From contig NZ_FNXF01000001.1 in assembly GCF_900108485.1 (NCBI RefSeq), positions 310,001 through 374,000 of the forward strand: 64,000 nt of DNA, in the 5' to 3' direction. The position numbers and the translations under genes are program-made. Shown piece after piece: positions 29,310 through 39,286 of this stretch. Numbering within the stretch: the stretch's first letter is position 1; each line of letters opens with the position of its first letter. This DNA is from Rheinheimera pacifica. Its GTDB lineage: Bacteria > Pseudomonadota > Gammaproteobacteria > Enterobacterales > Alteromonadaceae. Under the pieces are notes generated by a model, which worked only from the letters and a program-made list of their open reading frames with translations, was not told where the DNA came from and did no database searches.

Positions 29310-30707
29310 ATGAGTAATATTTCGTTGATCGTACTGTTACTGGCACTGATGGCAATTGCTTATCAGGTTGGTATGGTGCGCAGTCGCAAGGTCGCGACGA
29401 TAAACCCCGGTGTGCGCATGCACTCAAGGCCACAACACTACGGCATGATGGTTGGGCTGTGGGCTGTATTACCGGCTTTTTTTGTATTGTTAATATGGGC
29501 CTGGTTTGCTCCGGGTGTCATAAACACCATGGTGCAAGCCAGCTTACCTGCTGAATTCGCCACTTTGGATGGCAATGGAATGCGCATTGTGATGCGCCGG
29601 ATCAGTAACCTGGCTGCTAATTTTGGCATCGTTGCCGATGCGGCCGACTGGGAACTGGTTGCCGCTGAATATATGAAGCAGTTGCAACATAGCAGTACCA
29701 TGTTGCTAACCGCGCTCATGGCGACATTGGCGTCGGCAGGGTTGGTGATTAGCTTCTACAAAATTCAACCACAACTGCGCGCCCGCCATCAGGTAGAGCG
29801 GGTAGTAAAAGTATTACTGGTGCTGTGTTCTACCGTCGCCGTGCTGACTACTGTTGGTATAGTGTTATCGATGGTAGGCGAAACGATGAAGTTTTTCAGT
29901 TTTATTAAACCATCAGACTTCTTCTTCGGTACTACCTGGAACCCACGTTTTTCCACTACCGGGGTTGGCGAAGGCTCACTTACCGGCAGTCAGGGTAGCT
30001 TCGGTCTGTTGCCATTGTTGTCGGGTACTATGCTGGTAGCGTTTATTGCGCTGGTGGTTGCTATACCGCTTGGTTTGATGGTAGCGATTTATTTATCTGA
30101 GTATGCACCGGCGAAATTCCGCGCCACTGCCAAGCCTGTTATTGAAGTGCTGGCCGGTATTCCAACCATAGTGTACGGCTTTTTCGCATTGGTTACAGTG
30201 GGGCCCTTTCTAACCGATTTTGGCGCTATGCTGGGGCTGACGATCCGCGCGACTTCGGCGCTTACTGCCGGTGTGGTAATGGGGATTATGATTATTCCGT
30301 TTATCTCATCGCTGACAGACGACATTATTACTCAGGTGCCAAAAACCATGCGCGATGGTTCGTTGGGGCTGGGGGCGACTAAATCAGAAACCATTCTTAA
30401 AGTAGTGTTGCCTGCGGCATTGCCTGGCATTGTCGGGGCGGTGTTGCTGGCCGCCAGCCGTGCTATCGGTGAAACCATGATCGTGGTATTAGCGGCAGGT
30501 AATAGCCCGGCGCTGACTGCCAACCCGTTTGAAGCGGTGTCGACAGTTACCGTAACCATAGTTAACCAGTTAACCGGCGACAACGATTTTGCCAGCCCGC
30601 AATCACTGGTGGCTTTTGCCCTGGGTTTAACCTTGTTTGTTATCACGCTGCTGCTGAATGTGATGGCTCTGGTTATCGTCCGTAAATACCGTGAACAATA
30701 CGAGTAA
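29310..30707 (+). CDS. pstC: Phosphate ABC transporter permease, long-form PstC
   Basis: A 465-aa inner-membrane permease, much longer than E. coli PstC (319 aa). The extra part is an N-terminal section with helices and a periplasmic stretch (about residues 1-190). The C-terminal half has the ABC permease fold with MVAIYLSEYAPAKFR and the cytoplasmic coupling loop DGSLGLGATKSETILKVVLP (about 350-369). The long form is common in marine gammaproteobacteria. It forms a heterodimer with PstA and passes phosphate into the cell powered by PstB. First gene of pstC-pstA-pstB-phoU. Confidence 0.92.
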   Translation: MSNISLIVLLLALMAIAYQVGMVRSRKVATINPGVRMHSRPQHYGMMVGLWAVLPAFFVLLIWAWFAPGVINTMVQASLPAEFATLDGNGMRIVMRRISNLAANFGIVADAADWELVAAEYMKQLQHSSTMLLTALMATLASAGLVISFYKIQPQLRARHQVERVVKVLLVLCSTVAVLTTVGIVLSMVGETMKFFSFIKPSDFFFGTTWNPRFSTTGVGEGSLTGSQGSFGLLPLLSGTMLVAFIALVVAIPLGLMVAIYLSEYAPAKFRATAKPVIEVLAGIPTIVYGFFALVTVGPFLTDFGAMLGLTIRATSALTAGVVMGIMIIPFISSLTDDIITQVPKTMRDGSLGLGATKSETILKVVLPAALPGIVGAVLLAASRAIGETMIVVLAAGNSPALTANPFEAVSTVTVTIVNQLTGDNDFASPQSLVAFALGLTLFVITLLLNVMALVIVRKYREQYE

Positions 30708-30713
30708 CTGAGT

Positions 30714-32081
30714 ATGAAAGTAGCAGAACCTCTTATCAAGCCGGTAATAACAGCTGGCACAGTACAACAAAAAGTGACAGCCTCACTTGGCCGGCGGCAC
30801 CGTAAAGAGCGCGTATTTAAAGGCTTTGGCCTGGCCGCCGTGCTCGCTAGTCTGGCTTTGGTGTTGATTTTGTTTGTTAATATTTTCTCCAAAGGTTTGC
30901 CGGCATTCTGGCAATCGGCCATTACGCTGGATATTTATTTTGACCCGCAAGTGGTTAAGATCAGCGAAAAACCGGTGCAAGCTGCAAACGAAAGCGACAA
31001 CGCCTTTCGTCAGCGCGATATTGAATGGCAAACTGAAGTGGGCTTTATCAATTTCAACCGCCTAATCACCGACAGCCTGGAAAAAGTATTGCCTGATGCC
31101 ACACAGCACCGGCGCGATCTGCAACGTTTAGTGACATCTGGTGAGCGTTTTGCGCTGCGCGATATGGTGGTGCAGGATACCAGCATTATTGGCCAGACCC
31201 GCACTTTACACTTACTGACCGACGCTAATATTGATGTTTGGCTAAAGGGTAATATTGACCGCAGCTTACCTGATACTATGCAGCAATTAAGCCCGAAAAT
31301 GCGCGAATGGGTGCAGCAATTGTCAGAGCAAGGCCTGATACAAAACCGCTTTAGTTTTGCGCTGTTTATGAATGCAGATTCACGTAGCTCGCTGGCATCG
31401 GCGGGTTTAGCCGGTGCCTTTATGGGCTCGTTGTATATGATGCTGGTGGTTATTATCCTGGCGGTGCCTATGGGGGTTGCCGCAGCAATTTACCTGGAAG
31501 AATTTGCCCCGAAGAACCGTTTCACCGATTTTGTTGAAGTAAATATCAACAACCTGGCGGCAGTGCCTTCTATCGTATTTGGTTTGCTTGGTGCTTCGGT
31601 GTTTATTGGCTGGTTTAATCTGCCCATGTCGGCGCCTATTGTGGGCGGTTTGGTACTGTCGCTGATGACATTACCCACGGTTATAATTGCCACCCGTTCT
31701 ACGCTAAAGGCTATACCACCCTCGATCCGCCAGGCTGCACTTGGGCTTGGTGCGTCAAAAATGCAGGCTATTTTTCACCATGTGTTGCCGCTGGCGATAC
31801 CGGGCATTTTAACCGGCGCTATCCTGGGGGTGGCACAAGCACTGGGTGAGGCCGCACCGTTGTTACTGATAGGGATGAAATCCTTTGTTGCCGCCGTGCC
31901 AGGCTCGCCGTTTGATCAGTCTACGGCTTTGCCGGTGCAGATTTTCCTGTGGCAGGGTAATGAATTACGTAACTTCTTTGAAGCAAGAACCTCAGCCGCC
32001 ATTATTGTATTGCTGGCACTGATGATTTCATTAAACGCACTGGCGATCTGGCTGCGTAAAAAATACGAAAAACGCTGGTAA
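30714..32081 (+). CDS. pstA: Phosphate ABC transporter permease, long-form PstA
   Basis: A 455-aa membrane permease, longer than E. coli PstA (296 aa). The extra part is one N-terminal helix (about 40-62) followed by some 160 hydrophilic, presumably periplasmic residues (to about 225) before the permease domain. The EAA-type coupling loop is [20 protein letters not shown] (about 342-361). It starts 6 bases after pstC with a weak ribosome site, so translation is probably coupled. It is the partner of PstC. Confidence 0.92.
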   Translation: MKVAEPLIKPVITAGTVQQKVTASLGRRHRKERVFKGFGLAAVLASLALVLILFVNIFSKGLPAFWQSAITLDIYFDPQVVKISEKPVQAANESDNAFRQRDIEWQTEVGFINFNRLITDSLEKVLPDATQHRRDLQRLVTSGERFALRDMVVQDTSIIGQTRTLHLLTDANIDVWLKGNIDRSLPDTMQQLSPKMREWVQQLSEQGLIQNRFSFALFMNADSRSSLASAGLAGAFMGSLYMMLVVIILAVPMGVAAAIYLEEFAPKNRFTDFVEVNINNLAAVPSIVFGLLGASVFIGWFNLPMSAPIVGGLVLSLMTLPTVIIATRSTLKAIPPSIRQAALGLGASKMQAIFHHVLPLAIPGILTGAILGVAQALGEAAPLLLIGMKSFVAAVPGSPFDQSTALPVQIFLWQGNELRNFFEARTSAAIIVLLALMISLNALAIWLRKKYEKRW

Positions 32082-32086
32082 TAGCT

Positions 32087-32935
32087 ATGAATATGATGAA
32101 TAACAACGCTTTACTCACAAAACCTGATTTAACAGCAGCGGAACTTACTATGAGCAATGTAGCGCAGGACAATGCAACTAACCTTAAAATCATCGCGCGT
32201 GACGTTAAGGTGTTTTATGGTCAGGCTGAGGCTGTAAAAGGTATTAGTATGGACATTGCCCAGAACGAAGTTGTCGCCTTTATCGGCCCGTCTGGCTGTG
32301 GTAAATCCACCTTTTTGCGCTGTTTTAACCGTATGAACGACACCATAGAGCATTGTCGGGTTACCGGTTTAATTGAAATGGCAGGCCTGAATATTCACGA
32401 CCCGGCGCTGGACGTAGTGCAGCTGCGGGCGCAGGTAGGTATGGTGTTTCAAAAGCCAAACCCGTTTCCAAAATCAATTTATGAAAACATTGCCTATGGC
32501 CCGAGATTACACGGCCTGGCAGAGCGCAAAGCCGATCTGGATGATATTGTTGAATCAAGCCTGCGCCGCGCCGGTTTATGGAACGAAGTAAAGGATCGTC
32601 TGGATCAGCCCGGTACGGGATTGTCTGGCGGCCAGCAGCAGCGTTTATGTATTGCCCGTACCATAGCGGTTAGCCCGGAAGTGATCCTGATGGATGAACC
32701 CTGTTCAGCGCTTGATCCTATTGCAACCTCTATTATTGAAGAGCTGATTGACGAGCTGAAGCAGAATTTCACCATTGTCATGGTGACGCATAATATGCAG
32801 CAGGCAGCGCGGGTATCTGATAAAACGGCGTTTTTCCATCTGGGTGAGCTGGTTGAGATGGGGCCGACGAATGAGCTGTTTACCAACCCGCAAAATAAGC
32901 GTACGGAAGACTATATTACCGGCCGTTATGGTTAA
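32087..32935 (+). CDS. pstB: Phosphate ABC transporter ATPase
   Basis: A 282-aa ATPase driving PstCA. Walker [13 protein letters not shown] (about 69-80), Q-loop VFQKPNPFP, signature [13 protein letters not shown] (about 179-191), Walker [14 protein letters not shown] (about 197-209) and H-loop VTHNMQQA. The N-terminus carries about 25 extra residues compared with E. coli PstB (257 aa). An internal ATG at 32150 (MSNVAQ) would give 261 aa and is an alternative start, as neither ATG has a strong ribosome site. Key residues are all present. Confidence 0.95.
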   Translation: MNMMNNNALLTKPDLTAAELTMSNVAQDNATNLKIIARDVKVFYGQAEAVKGISMDIAQNEVVAFIGPSGCGKSTFLRCFNRMNDTIEHCRVTGLIEMAGLNIHDPALDVVQLRAQVGMVFQKPNPFPKSIYENIAYGPRLHGLAERKADLDDIVESSLRRAGLWNEVKDRLDQPGTGLSGGQQQRLCIARTIAVSPEVILMDEPCSALDPIATSIIEELIDELKQNFTIVMVTHNMQQAARVSDKTAFFHLGELVEMGPTNELFTNPQNKRTEDYITGRYG

Positions 32936-32983
32936 TCTGGCTTGTTAACCCTTTATTGCTATTTCTGACAGGAGACTGGCGTT

Positions 32984-33709
32984 ATGCCAAATAACAAGAT
33001 CGGTGGCCATTACTCACAGGCCTATGATGAAGAACTACAACAGGCAGTAGACCGTCTGGTAGATATGGGCGGGTTGGTATTGCAACAATTGCGCGATAGC
33101 ATGGCTGCTTTTACTACCGCGGATGTTGTACTGGCAAAACAGGTTAAAAAAGGCGACCGTCAGGTAAATAGCTTTGAAGTGGATATCGATGAGCATTGCC
33201 TGGATATTCTGGCGCGCCGTCAACCTGCAGCGACAGATCTACGCCTGGTATTGTCGGTACTCAAAAGTATTAACGATGTGGAACGTATTGGCGATCAGGC
33301 CAAGCGTATTGCCAAAACCCTGCTTAAAGATGAACAGGGAAGCCGGCCAAGTGCAGAGCAACTGGCTGAGCTCAATGGCATGAGTGCAAAAGTGCAACTG
33401 ATGTTGCAGCATGCTTTGCTGGCGTTTCAGCAAATTGATGCTGATAAAGCGCTAAATGTGCTGCGTGAAGACAAAGCGATTGACGACGACTACAGCCGTA
33501 TTATGCAGCAGAGTCTTAGCGCCATGATGCATGACTCACAACAGATCAGTGTGAGTTTGCAGATTTCCAACGTGGCCAAAGCACTGGAGCGGGTTGGCGA
33601 TCATAGCCGTAATATTTGCCAGCATGCTATTTTCCTGAGCAAAGGCCGCAATGTAGCGCATCTGAACGATGATGAGCTGCAACAAATCGTTGAGAAAAAA
33701 CGCGATTAG
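32984..33709 (+). CDS. phoU: Phosphate-signalling regulator PhoU, pst-linked copy
   Basis: A 241-aa protein of two PhoU three-helix bundles. The metal-binding type motifs are visible as VERIGDQAKRIAK (about 95-107) and LERVGDHSRNICQH (about 204-217). It links the Pst transporter to PhoR and keeps the Pho regulon off when phosphate is plentiful. AGGAGA precedes the ATG. It closes the pstCAB-phoU operon and is followed by a strong terminator. A second PhoU homologue is encoded at 57124-57834 beside the Pit genes. Confidence 0.92.
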   Translation: MPNNKIGGHYSQAYDEELQQAVDRLVDMGGLVLQQLRDSMAAFTTADVVLAKQVKKGDRQVNSFEVDIDEHCLDILARRQPAATDLRLVLSVLKSINDVERIGDQAKRIAKTLLKDEQGSRPSAEQLAELNGMSAKVQLMLQHALLAFQQIDADKALNVLREDKAIDDDYSRIMQQSLSAMMHDSQQISVSLQISNVAKALERVGDHSRNICQHAIFLSKGRNVAHLNDDELQQIVEKKRD

Positions 33710-33781
33710 TTAAGACTGTGGAGTAAATAGTTTTTGTTATCGGCCACACTATAAATGTAACTATAGCCATACCCCTTGTTT

Positions 33782-33813
33782 AAAACGCCAGCCATTGTGC
33801 TGGCGTTTTCTTT
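33782..33813 (+). terminator. Terminator after phoU
   Basis: AAAACGCCAGC (33782-33792) pairs exactly with GCTGGCGTTTT (33799-33809) around a 6-base loop, followed by CTTT. Confidence 0.9.
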
Positions 33814-33942
33814 ATTATGGCTCAGCATAACATAACATGTTGTTTTTAAATCATAATTTTCTTTCTTTGTAACACGCTGTGTTTTTTTTGTGCAAAAAAT
33901 GCGCTGGGTCACATTGACGTTTTCAGTATTGTGTCATAAGTT

Positions 33943-33958
33943 ATGAAAGCGCTTACAT
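33943..33958. promoter_or_regulatory. LacI-type operator candidate before the GH16 gene
   Basis: ATGAAAGCGCTTACAT is a 16-bp palindrome with one mismatch centred on GC, the typical layout of LacI-family operators of sugar loci. It is 64 bases before the GH16 start. It differs from the NagR motif, so a different regulator is expected; none is in the window. Confidence 0.55.
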
Positions 33959-34021
33959 TGGTGGTAAAAAATACTCAATTAAAAACCATCATTAAAAACT
34001 GATAACACGGGGAAGGATAGC

Positions 34022-36151
34022 ATGAAAAAATCAGCAAATTTGGCTGCGCTAGTTGGCGCGGGCTTGCTTATGTCAACTTTATCGGGGTGCGGCGGTGGGG
34101 CCGAAACGCACTCAGACTTTGATAATGTTGACGTAACACAGCCGGTAACCGACTGGCAGCTGGTCTGGAGTGACGAATTTGATAGCAGCAGTATAGATAG
34201 CACTAAGTGGACGCACGAAGTGAACTGTACTGGCGGCGGCAATAACGAAAAACAATGTTACACCGACAGCAGCGACAACGCCTATGTTGCCAATGGTATG
34301 CTAAATATTGTGGCGTTACCGGCAGCAGAAGGCGCCGAAAAACCTTATACCTCAGCCCGGTTGGTTACCCGCAATAAAGCTGATTTTAAATATGGCCGTA
34401 TTGAAATGCGTGCTCAGCTGCCGTTTGGTCAGGGCAGTTGGCCGGCGTTTTGGATGATGCCCACCGACAGCGTCTACGGCGGCTGGCCCAAATCAGGCGA
34501 AATTGACATTCTCGAAGCGGTAAACCTTAAAGTAGTGGGTGAAGATGGCGTAGCAGAAGCCAATGTGCACGGCACCTTGCATTATGGCCGTGAGTGGCCG
34601 AATAACGTGTACTCAGGTAAATCGTATCAGTTACCTAATGGTGTTAATCCGGCAGACGATTTTCATACCTACGCCATTGAATGGCAGGAAGGTGAAATTC
34701 GCTGGTATGTTGATGGTTATCTGTATGCCACCCAACGCCAGTCAAAAGTGCGTTATAACGCCAACGGCGATGCTGTCGGGTTGGCGCATCGTGGCTGGTT
34801 TGCCGAGTATTTTAACATCGCCACCGGCGAGCTTGAAACGCACTGGGATGCCGCACCTTTTGACCAGAAATTTTATCTGATCCTCAATTTAGCCGTAGGC
34901 GGTAACTGGCCGGAGAACGTTAATAACCTGGGGATTGATGCCAGTGCCTTTGCTGATGGCCAGCGTTTTAAGGTCGATTATATCCGTGTTTATGAATGTT
35001 CAACCAACCCTGTAACAGGCAAAGGCTGTGACACAGTGCGTGGCGGTTATGACAGCCCGGACGATGCGCTGGTTGCCGGTTTGGCTCCAATTCCGACTAA
35101 TGCTTCAGGCATTGTGCAAAGCCTGACTATTTTTGACGGTACGCCTAACCCGAACTGGGCTGCCTGGGACTGCTGCGGCGGCACTACGCCGGCACTGGTA
35201 GCAGATGCACAGCGCGGTGATGTATATGAGTTCAGCGTTGGAGCTGCGCCTACGGTAAATGGTTTTACCAGCCGGGCAGAATTTATTTCTCTACCTGGTG
35301 TTGCCTCACCATTTGATGCTTCCGGTATTACAGAAATCGGCTATATCCGCTTTGATATGCAGGTTACCTCGGCGCCGGGTAACAGCAGCGCACCATGGAT
35401 ATTTAAAGTAGAAAGTGTTGGTGCTAACTCGGCGGTAGAACTTGAGCTTACAGCAAGTACCGAAGCAGCAGCCCCGGTAACCGGACAATGGCAAACCTAT
35501 ACTTTTCCGCTGCAGATGCTGGCTGATGCCGGGTTAGATGTTGCCGCCATTGATGTAGTGATGATATTCCCGGCCTGGGGGCAGGGCGAAGGCGCAGTAT
35601 ACCGGCTGGACAACGTTGAAATTACGCTGGATTACCCTGAGCTGGTGTTATTTGCCGATGAAGCCAACCCAGACTGGCCGTTATGGGACTGTTGTGGTGG
35701 TTCGGTACCAACAGAAGTAATGGATGATGCAGAGCACGGCACGGTAGCGCAGTTTAGTATTGGTGCCACGCCAACCGTAATGGGCTTTAGCAACCGCACA
35801 GAGAATGGGGGCAGCGGTGAGGTGTTTGATGCCAGTTTATTAACGAACGGCGGTGTGGTGCAGTTTGAAATGAAAGTGGTAAGCGCCCCGACGAATGCCG
35901 CAGCTGCCTGGCTGTTTAAACTTGAAGCCAATGGCAGCGGCGATGGCGCGGTAGAGCTGAATCTGGCTGACAGCGTGGAACAGGCTGCGCCGGTAACCGG
36001 ACAATGGCAAACCTATACCTTTAATCTGGCAGATATAGCCGCCACTGGTTTCGATGTTTCTGCTATTGATGTGCTGATGGTATTCCCGGCCTGGGGGCAG
36101 GGCGAAGGTGCGGTGTATCGCCTGGATAACGTTATCATTAAGCAGCTGTAA
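34022..36151 (+). CDS. GH16 endo-beta-glucanase lipoprotein (laminarinase-like) with twin C-terminal modules
   Basis: A 709-aa lipoprotein: signal with lipobox LSGC (Cys23). The GH16 domain spans about 45-325 with the catalytic signature GEIDILEAV (E160, D162, E165), and WPAFWMMP and FHTYAIEWQEGEIRWYVDG complete the laminarinase-like pattern. It likely cuts beta-1,3- or mixed beta-glucans at the cell surface. After about residue 366 follow two copies of a module of about 165 residues (368-536 and 541-707), each with a WDCCGG motif and ending FPAWGQGEGAVYRLDNV. They look like galactose-binding-like carbohydrate modules, possibly related to the C-terminal domain of marine ExoP glucanases. Long DNA identities between the copies indicate recent duplication. 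GGGAAGGA precedes the ATG. Confidence 0.88.
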   Translation: MKKSANLAALVGAGLLMSTLSGCGGGAETHSDFDNVDVTQPVTDWQLVWSDEFDSSSIDSTKWTHEVNCTGGGNNEKQCYTDSSDNAYVANGMLNIVALPAAEGAEKPYTSARLVTRNKADFKYGRIEMRAQLPFGQGSWPAFWMMPTDSVYGGWPKSGEIDILEAVNLKVVGEDGVAEANVHGTLHYGREWPNNVYSGKSYQLPNGVNPADDFHTYAIEWQEGEIRWYVDGYLYATQRQSKVRYNANGDAVGLAHRGWFAEYFNIATGELETHWDAAPFDQKFYLILNLAVGGNWPENVNNLGIDASAFADGQRFKVDYIRVYECSTNPVTGKGCDTVRGGYDSPDDALVAGLAPIPTNASGIVQSLTIFDGTPNPNWAAWDCCGGTTPALVADAQRGDVYEFSVGAAPTVNGFTSRAEFISLPGVASPFDASGITEIGYIRFDMQVTSAPGNSSAPWIFKVESVGANSAVELELTASTEAAAPVTGQWQTYTFPLQMLADAGLDVAAIDVVMIFPAWGQGEGAVYRLDNVEITLDYPELVLFADEANPDWPLWDCCGGSVPTEVMDDAEHGTVAQFSIGATPTVMGFSNRTENGGSGEVFDASLLTNGGVVQFEMKVVSAPTNAAAAWLFKLEANGSGDGAVELNLADSVEQAAPVTGQWQTYTFNLADIAATGFDVSAIDVLMVFPAWGQGEGAVYRLDNVIIKQL

Positions 36152-36170
36152 CGCTGACAAAAAACGAAGC

Positions 36171-36189
36171 GCCGGGTAACAGGCCCGGC
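36171..36189 (+). repeat. Hairpin between GH16 and TonB receptor genes
   Basis: GCCGGG (36171-36176) pairs with CCCGGC (36184-36189). No T run follows, so it may be an mRNA-stabilising or attenuating hairpin inside the glucan operon. Confidence 0.4.
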
Positions 36190-36222
36190 CATTAATAACA
36201 AATTAAAATCAGTAGGGCCGTT

Positions 36223-39180
36223 ATGAATAACAATATTTTTGCAAAAAGCCGTCTGGCCGTGGCTATTTCACTGGTCATTGCCACAGGCAGCGCGCCATTG
36301 CAGGCGCAAGATGTAGTTAACAACAACGCCGGGCCAGAAATTGAAGTGATACAAGTCAGTGGTATCCGCGGCAGTTTAATCCGCTCTATGGACGTAAAAC
36401 GTGGTGCCAGTGGTGTGGTAGATGCGATATCGGCTGAGGAAATGGGGAAATTTCCTGACACCAACCTGGCTGAGTCGCTGCAGCGGATTACTGGCGTAAC
36501 AGTAAGCCGGGCCAATGGTGAAGGCAGCCAGATCACTGTACGTGGCTTTGGGCCGGAGTTTAACTTAGTTACCTTAAATGGCCGCCAGATGCCGGGCACT
36601 GGCTACACCCGTTCTTACAGCCTGGAAAACCTGGCATCAGAAGGCGTTAGCGCTCTGGAGGTGCAAAAAACTGCCCGGGCAGAAAACCCCAGTGGAGGCC
36701 TGGGTGCTACCGTCAATATTCTTACTGCCAAGCCGCTTAGCAGCCCGGGGCAGCGTTACAGTTTTTCTGCCAAAGGTATTTATGACTCATCCAATGAAAA
36801 AGGCGATGACATTACGCCTGAGCTGGCCGCACTGTACAGCAATACCTTTGCGGATGAAAAATTTGGTGTGGCCATATCGGTATCGCATCAGCAGCGTGAT
36901 TTTCAGCGCCAGTATGCCAATATTCAGGGCTGGCAGGTACAAAATACCCTGCCAACGCTGGATGCCGCTAATGTGGTTGACGCCCGGCCGCAAGATAGCG
37001 ATGGCAACAGAATAGGGCCGGCATTTTTCCCCAAAGATATGAACTATGGCATTGATGATGTGCAACGTGAGCGCAGCAATGGCCAGATCACCTTGCAATT
37101 TGCCCCGGTTAATAATTTTGTCGCAACCTTAGATTACACCGCATCTCAGGCCATTACCGGGGTAGAAACCATAGGCTGGGGTATTTGGAACGAGTTTGGC
37201 GGTAATATCAGGGCCTATGAGCTGGACAAAAATGGTACTGCCGTATATGCCGATATCAGTGGCAACGACGGCTCCTTCACCGCCAGTAAAGGCAGTACAG
37301 AGGTGCTGGCACGCTCTGTCGGCCTTAATCTGGACTGGACTATCAGTGAAGATTTTCACCTGAGCCTGGATTATCACGACTCAGATAACAAAACAGATAA
37401 TGGCGCAGATAAAGGCAGCGGTAACTCGGGCCAGGTTATTATCGGCTCGGACCAGCTGACCACTAAAGTGTACGATTACCGCACCGGTGATATTCCGCAA
37501 GCTTCCATTTTATGGCGTAACGGTACCAACGAATTAACACCGGCAGAGATGGACTCTAACTTCAGCCAGTTTACCCATTCGCCGGGCGAATCAGCCATCA
37601 AGCAGTTGCGGCTGGACGGCACCTGGTATAATTCTGTATTTAAAATTCCATTAGTCAGCATTAAAACCGGCGCGGCTTACACCAAGCAAACTATGGGAGG
37701 CTATACTGCCTGGAGCGGATTGCGCGGTGGCGCAGGCTTTAACCCCAGTTTTACTGCCATCTTCCCGGACAGTATGTTTGTGCGCAACAGCACTGCAGGC
37801 TTTCTTGATCAGTTTAGCGGTGGCGGCTTAAATATGGCATCGCCCTATTATTACACCTACAGCTTCGATGAAGCAGTGGCCCGCCAGCGGGCGTTTCTGA
37901 CCGAAGCGGTAATGGGCGATGACGTATACGTGCCGGATGCTTATTTTGATGGCATTGACAGCGAAAGCTACGTAGAAGAAAAAACCACCAGCCTTTACCT
38001 GCAATCAGACTGGCAGTTTGATGTTGCCAGTTTTCCGGTGCAGCTGAATATTGGTGTGCGTTATGAAGAAACCGATGTGTTAAGCACGGTACGCCAGCCG
38101 GTACCGTTGCAGGTTGTCTGGTCCAGTGCATCGGAATGGATTATGCAGAACGAGGCCGGTGAAGATACCTTTTTGGACCAAACCGGCAAACATGATGTGT
38201 TGCTGCCGATGTTTGATTTCAGGGTAGATCTGACCGATGACGTTGTTGCGCGCTTCTCCTGGGGCAAAACCATTGCCAGAGCGCCGCTGGGCTTGCTGGC
38301 AGGCGGCCGTAGTTTAAGTGGCAGCCCTAAAATTGGCTCGCGCACCGGCGGTGAGGGTAATACCAACCTGCAACCTTTTGAGTCAACCAACCTTGACCTG
38401 AGCGTGGAATATTATTACGCAGAAGGCAGCTATGCAGCTATTGGCTATTTTAAGAAGGATGTAAAAAACTTTATTGCCAACGACAGTGTGGATATGCAGT
38501 TTGAAGGCTTGCACGATATTTATCTTGGCCCACGCTATCTGACAGCGCAACAGCAACTGATTGCTGGTGGCGACGCTAACCCCGATATTGGCGATATTTA
38601 TCAGCAAATGCTGGTAAATGGCCACGGTACAGGGGCGAATAACGCCACTATAGTGCCAACTGCAGACGACCCGCTGATCACCTGGCGCATTACCCGGCCA
38701 TTTAATAGTGAGAAAAAATCAGTAGATGGCTTTGAACTGGCAGTGCAGCATTTATTTGGCAGCAGCGGCTTTGGTGTAGGGGCTAATGCCACCTTTGTGG
38801 ATGGTGATGTCAAGTTTGATGTGACCAGCCTTGAAGTACAAGCGCCGTTAAACGGCCTGAGCGACTCGGCTAACTTTCAGGCGTTTTATGAAAACCATGG
38901 TTTATCGGTAAAAGTCACTTATGCCTGGCGTGACAGCTACCTGATTGGTGTCGGCCAGTCGCAGGGCTCGTCAGACGCTCCGCCGCAATTTGCCAAAACC
39001 TTTGGCCAGTGGGATTTAAGCGTCAATTACGATATTAACGACAACCTGACCGTGTTTTTTGAAGGTATAAACCTGAATAATGAAACCGAACAAGGTTATG
39101 GCCGTTATGAAGAGCAATTTCTGTTTGCCCGCCAGTATGGCCCGCGTTATGCGGTTGGAGTGCGTTACACCTTTAAATAA
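36223..39180 (+). CDS. TonB-dependent receptor, probable beta-glucan oligosaccharide importer
   Basis: A 985-aa outer-membrane receptor with signal peptide 1-28 (PLQAQ), plug domain about 45-175 (VVDAISAEEMGKFPDTNLAE, SQITVRGFGPEF) and a barrel ending in GVRYTFK. It belongs to the same broad class as the receptor at 4817-7495, but the two are clearly different in the barrel. The gene follows the GH16 lipoprotein by 71 bases and probably imports the oligomers that enzyme produces; the substrate is inferred from that. The ribosome site is weak (AGGG). Followed by a terminator with one wobble pair. Both genes interrupt the phosphate island. Confidence 0.9.
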   Translation: MNNNIFAKSRLAVAISLVIATGSAPLQAQDVVNNNAGPEIEVIQVSGIRGSLIRSMDVKRGASGVVDAISAEEMGKFPDTNLAESLQRITGVTVSRANGEGSQITVRGFGPEFNLVTLNGRQMPGTGYTRSYSLENLASEGVSALEVQKTARAENPSGGLGATVNILTAKPLSSPGQRYSFSAKGIYDSSNEKGDDITPELAALYSNTFADEKFGVAISVSHQQRDFQRQYANIQGWQVQNTLPTLDAANVVDARPQDSDGNRIGPAFFPKDMNYGIDDVQRERSNGQITLQFAPVNNFVATLDYTASQAITGVETIGWGIWNEFGGNIRAYELDKNGTAVYADISGNDGSFTASKGSTEVLARSVGLNLDWTISEDFHLSLDYHDSDNKTDNGADKGSGNSGQVIIGSDQLTTKVYDYRTGDIPQASILWRNGTNELTPAEMDSNFSQFTHSPGESAIKQLRLDGTWYNSVFKIPLVSIKTGAAYTKQTMGGYTAWSGLRGGAGFNPSFTAIFPDSMFVRNSTAGFLDQFSGGGLNMASPYYYTYSFDEAVARQRAFLTEAVMGDDVYVPDAYFDGIDSESYVEEKTTSLYLQSDWQFDVASFPVQLNIGVRYEETDVLSTVRQPVPLQVVWSSASEWIMQNEAGEDTFLDQTGKHDVLLPMFDFRVDLTDDVVARFSWGKTIARAPLGLLAGGRSLSGSPKIGSRTGGEGNTNLQPFESTNLDLSVEYYYAEGSYAAIGYFKKDVKNFIANDSVDMQFEGLHDIYLGPRYLTAQQQLIAGGDANPDIGDIYQQMLVNGHGTGANNATIVPTADDPLITWRITRPFNSEKKSVDGFELAVQHLFGSSGFGVGANATFVDGDVKFDVTSLEVQAPLNGLSDSANFQAFYENHGLSVKVTYAWRDSYLIGVGQSQGSSDAPPQFAKTFGQWDLSVNYDINDNLTVFFEGINLNNETEQGYGRYEEQFLFARQYGPRYAVGVRYTFK

Positions 39181-39205
39181 CATCAGCACAACCACTTAAG
39201 TGTAA

Positions 39206-39237
39206 CAAGGCCCCGTTAAAATGGGGCTTTGTTTTTT
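39206..39237 (+). terminator. Terminator after the glucan receptor
   Basis: CAAGGCCCC (39206-39214) pairs with GGGGCTTTG (39223-39231) with one G-U pair around GTTAAAAT, followed by six T. Confidence 0.85.
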
Positions 39238-39286
39238 CTGTCATGCCCAACCCGAGAGGATATACCCGGGAAAGTTAATTTTGTTT

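Larger units (their letters stand above)
33710..34021. other. Gap between phoU and the GH16 gene
   Basis: 312 bases holding the phoU terminator, an AT-rich promoter-like stretch and one LacI-type palindrome (all listed separately). A 68-codon frame on the minus strand has no ribosome site and low coding quality; I do not call it. Confidence 0.5.

Noticed and set aside
33706..33912. 68-codon minus-strand frame in the phoU-GH16 gap
   Set aside because: It runs through the phoU terminator and lacks a ribosome site.
33930..33948. GTGTCATAAG before the GH16 gene as a possible Pho box
   Set aside because: Only one 7-base unit resembles the consensus; the partner at the correct 4-base spacing is missing.
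36578..37015. 145-codon open frame inside the second TonB receptor
   Set aside because: It lies in another frame of a clear receptor gene, has no ribosome site and gives no sensible protein.
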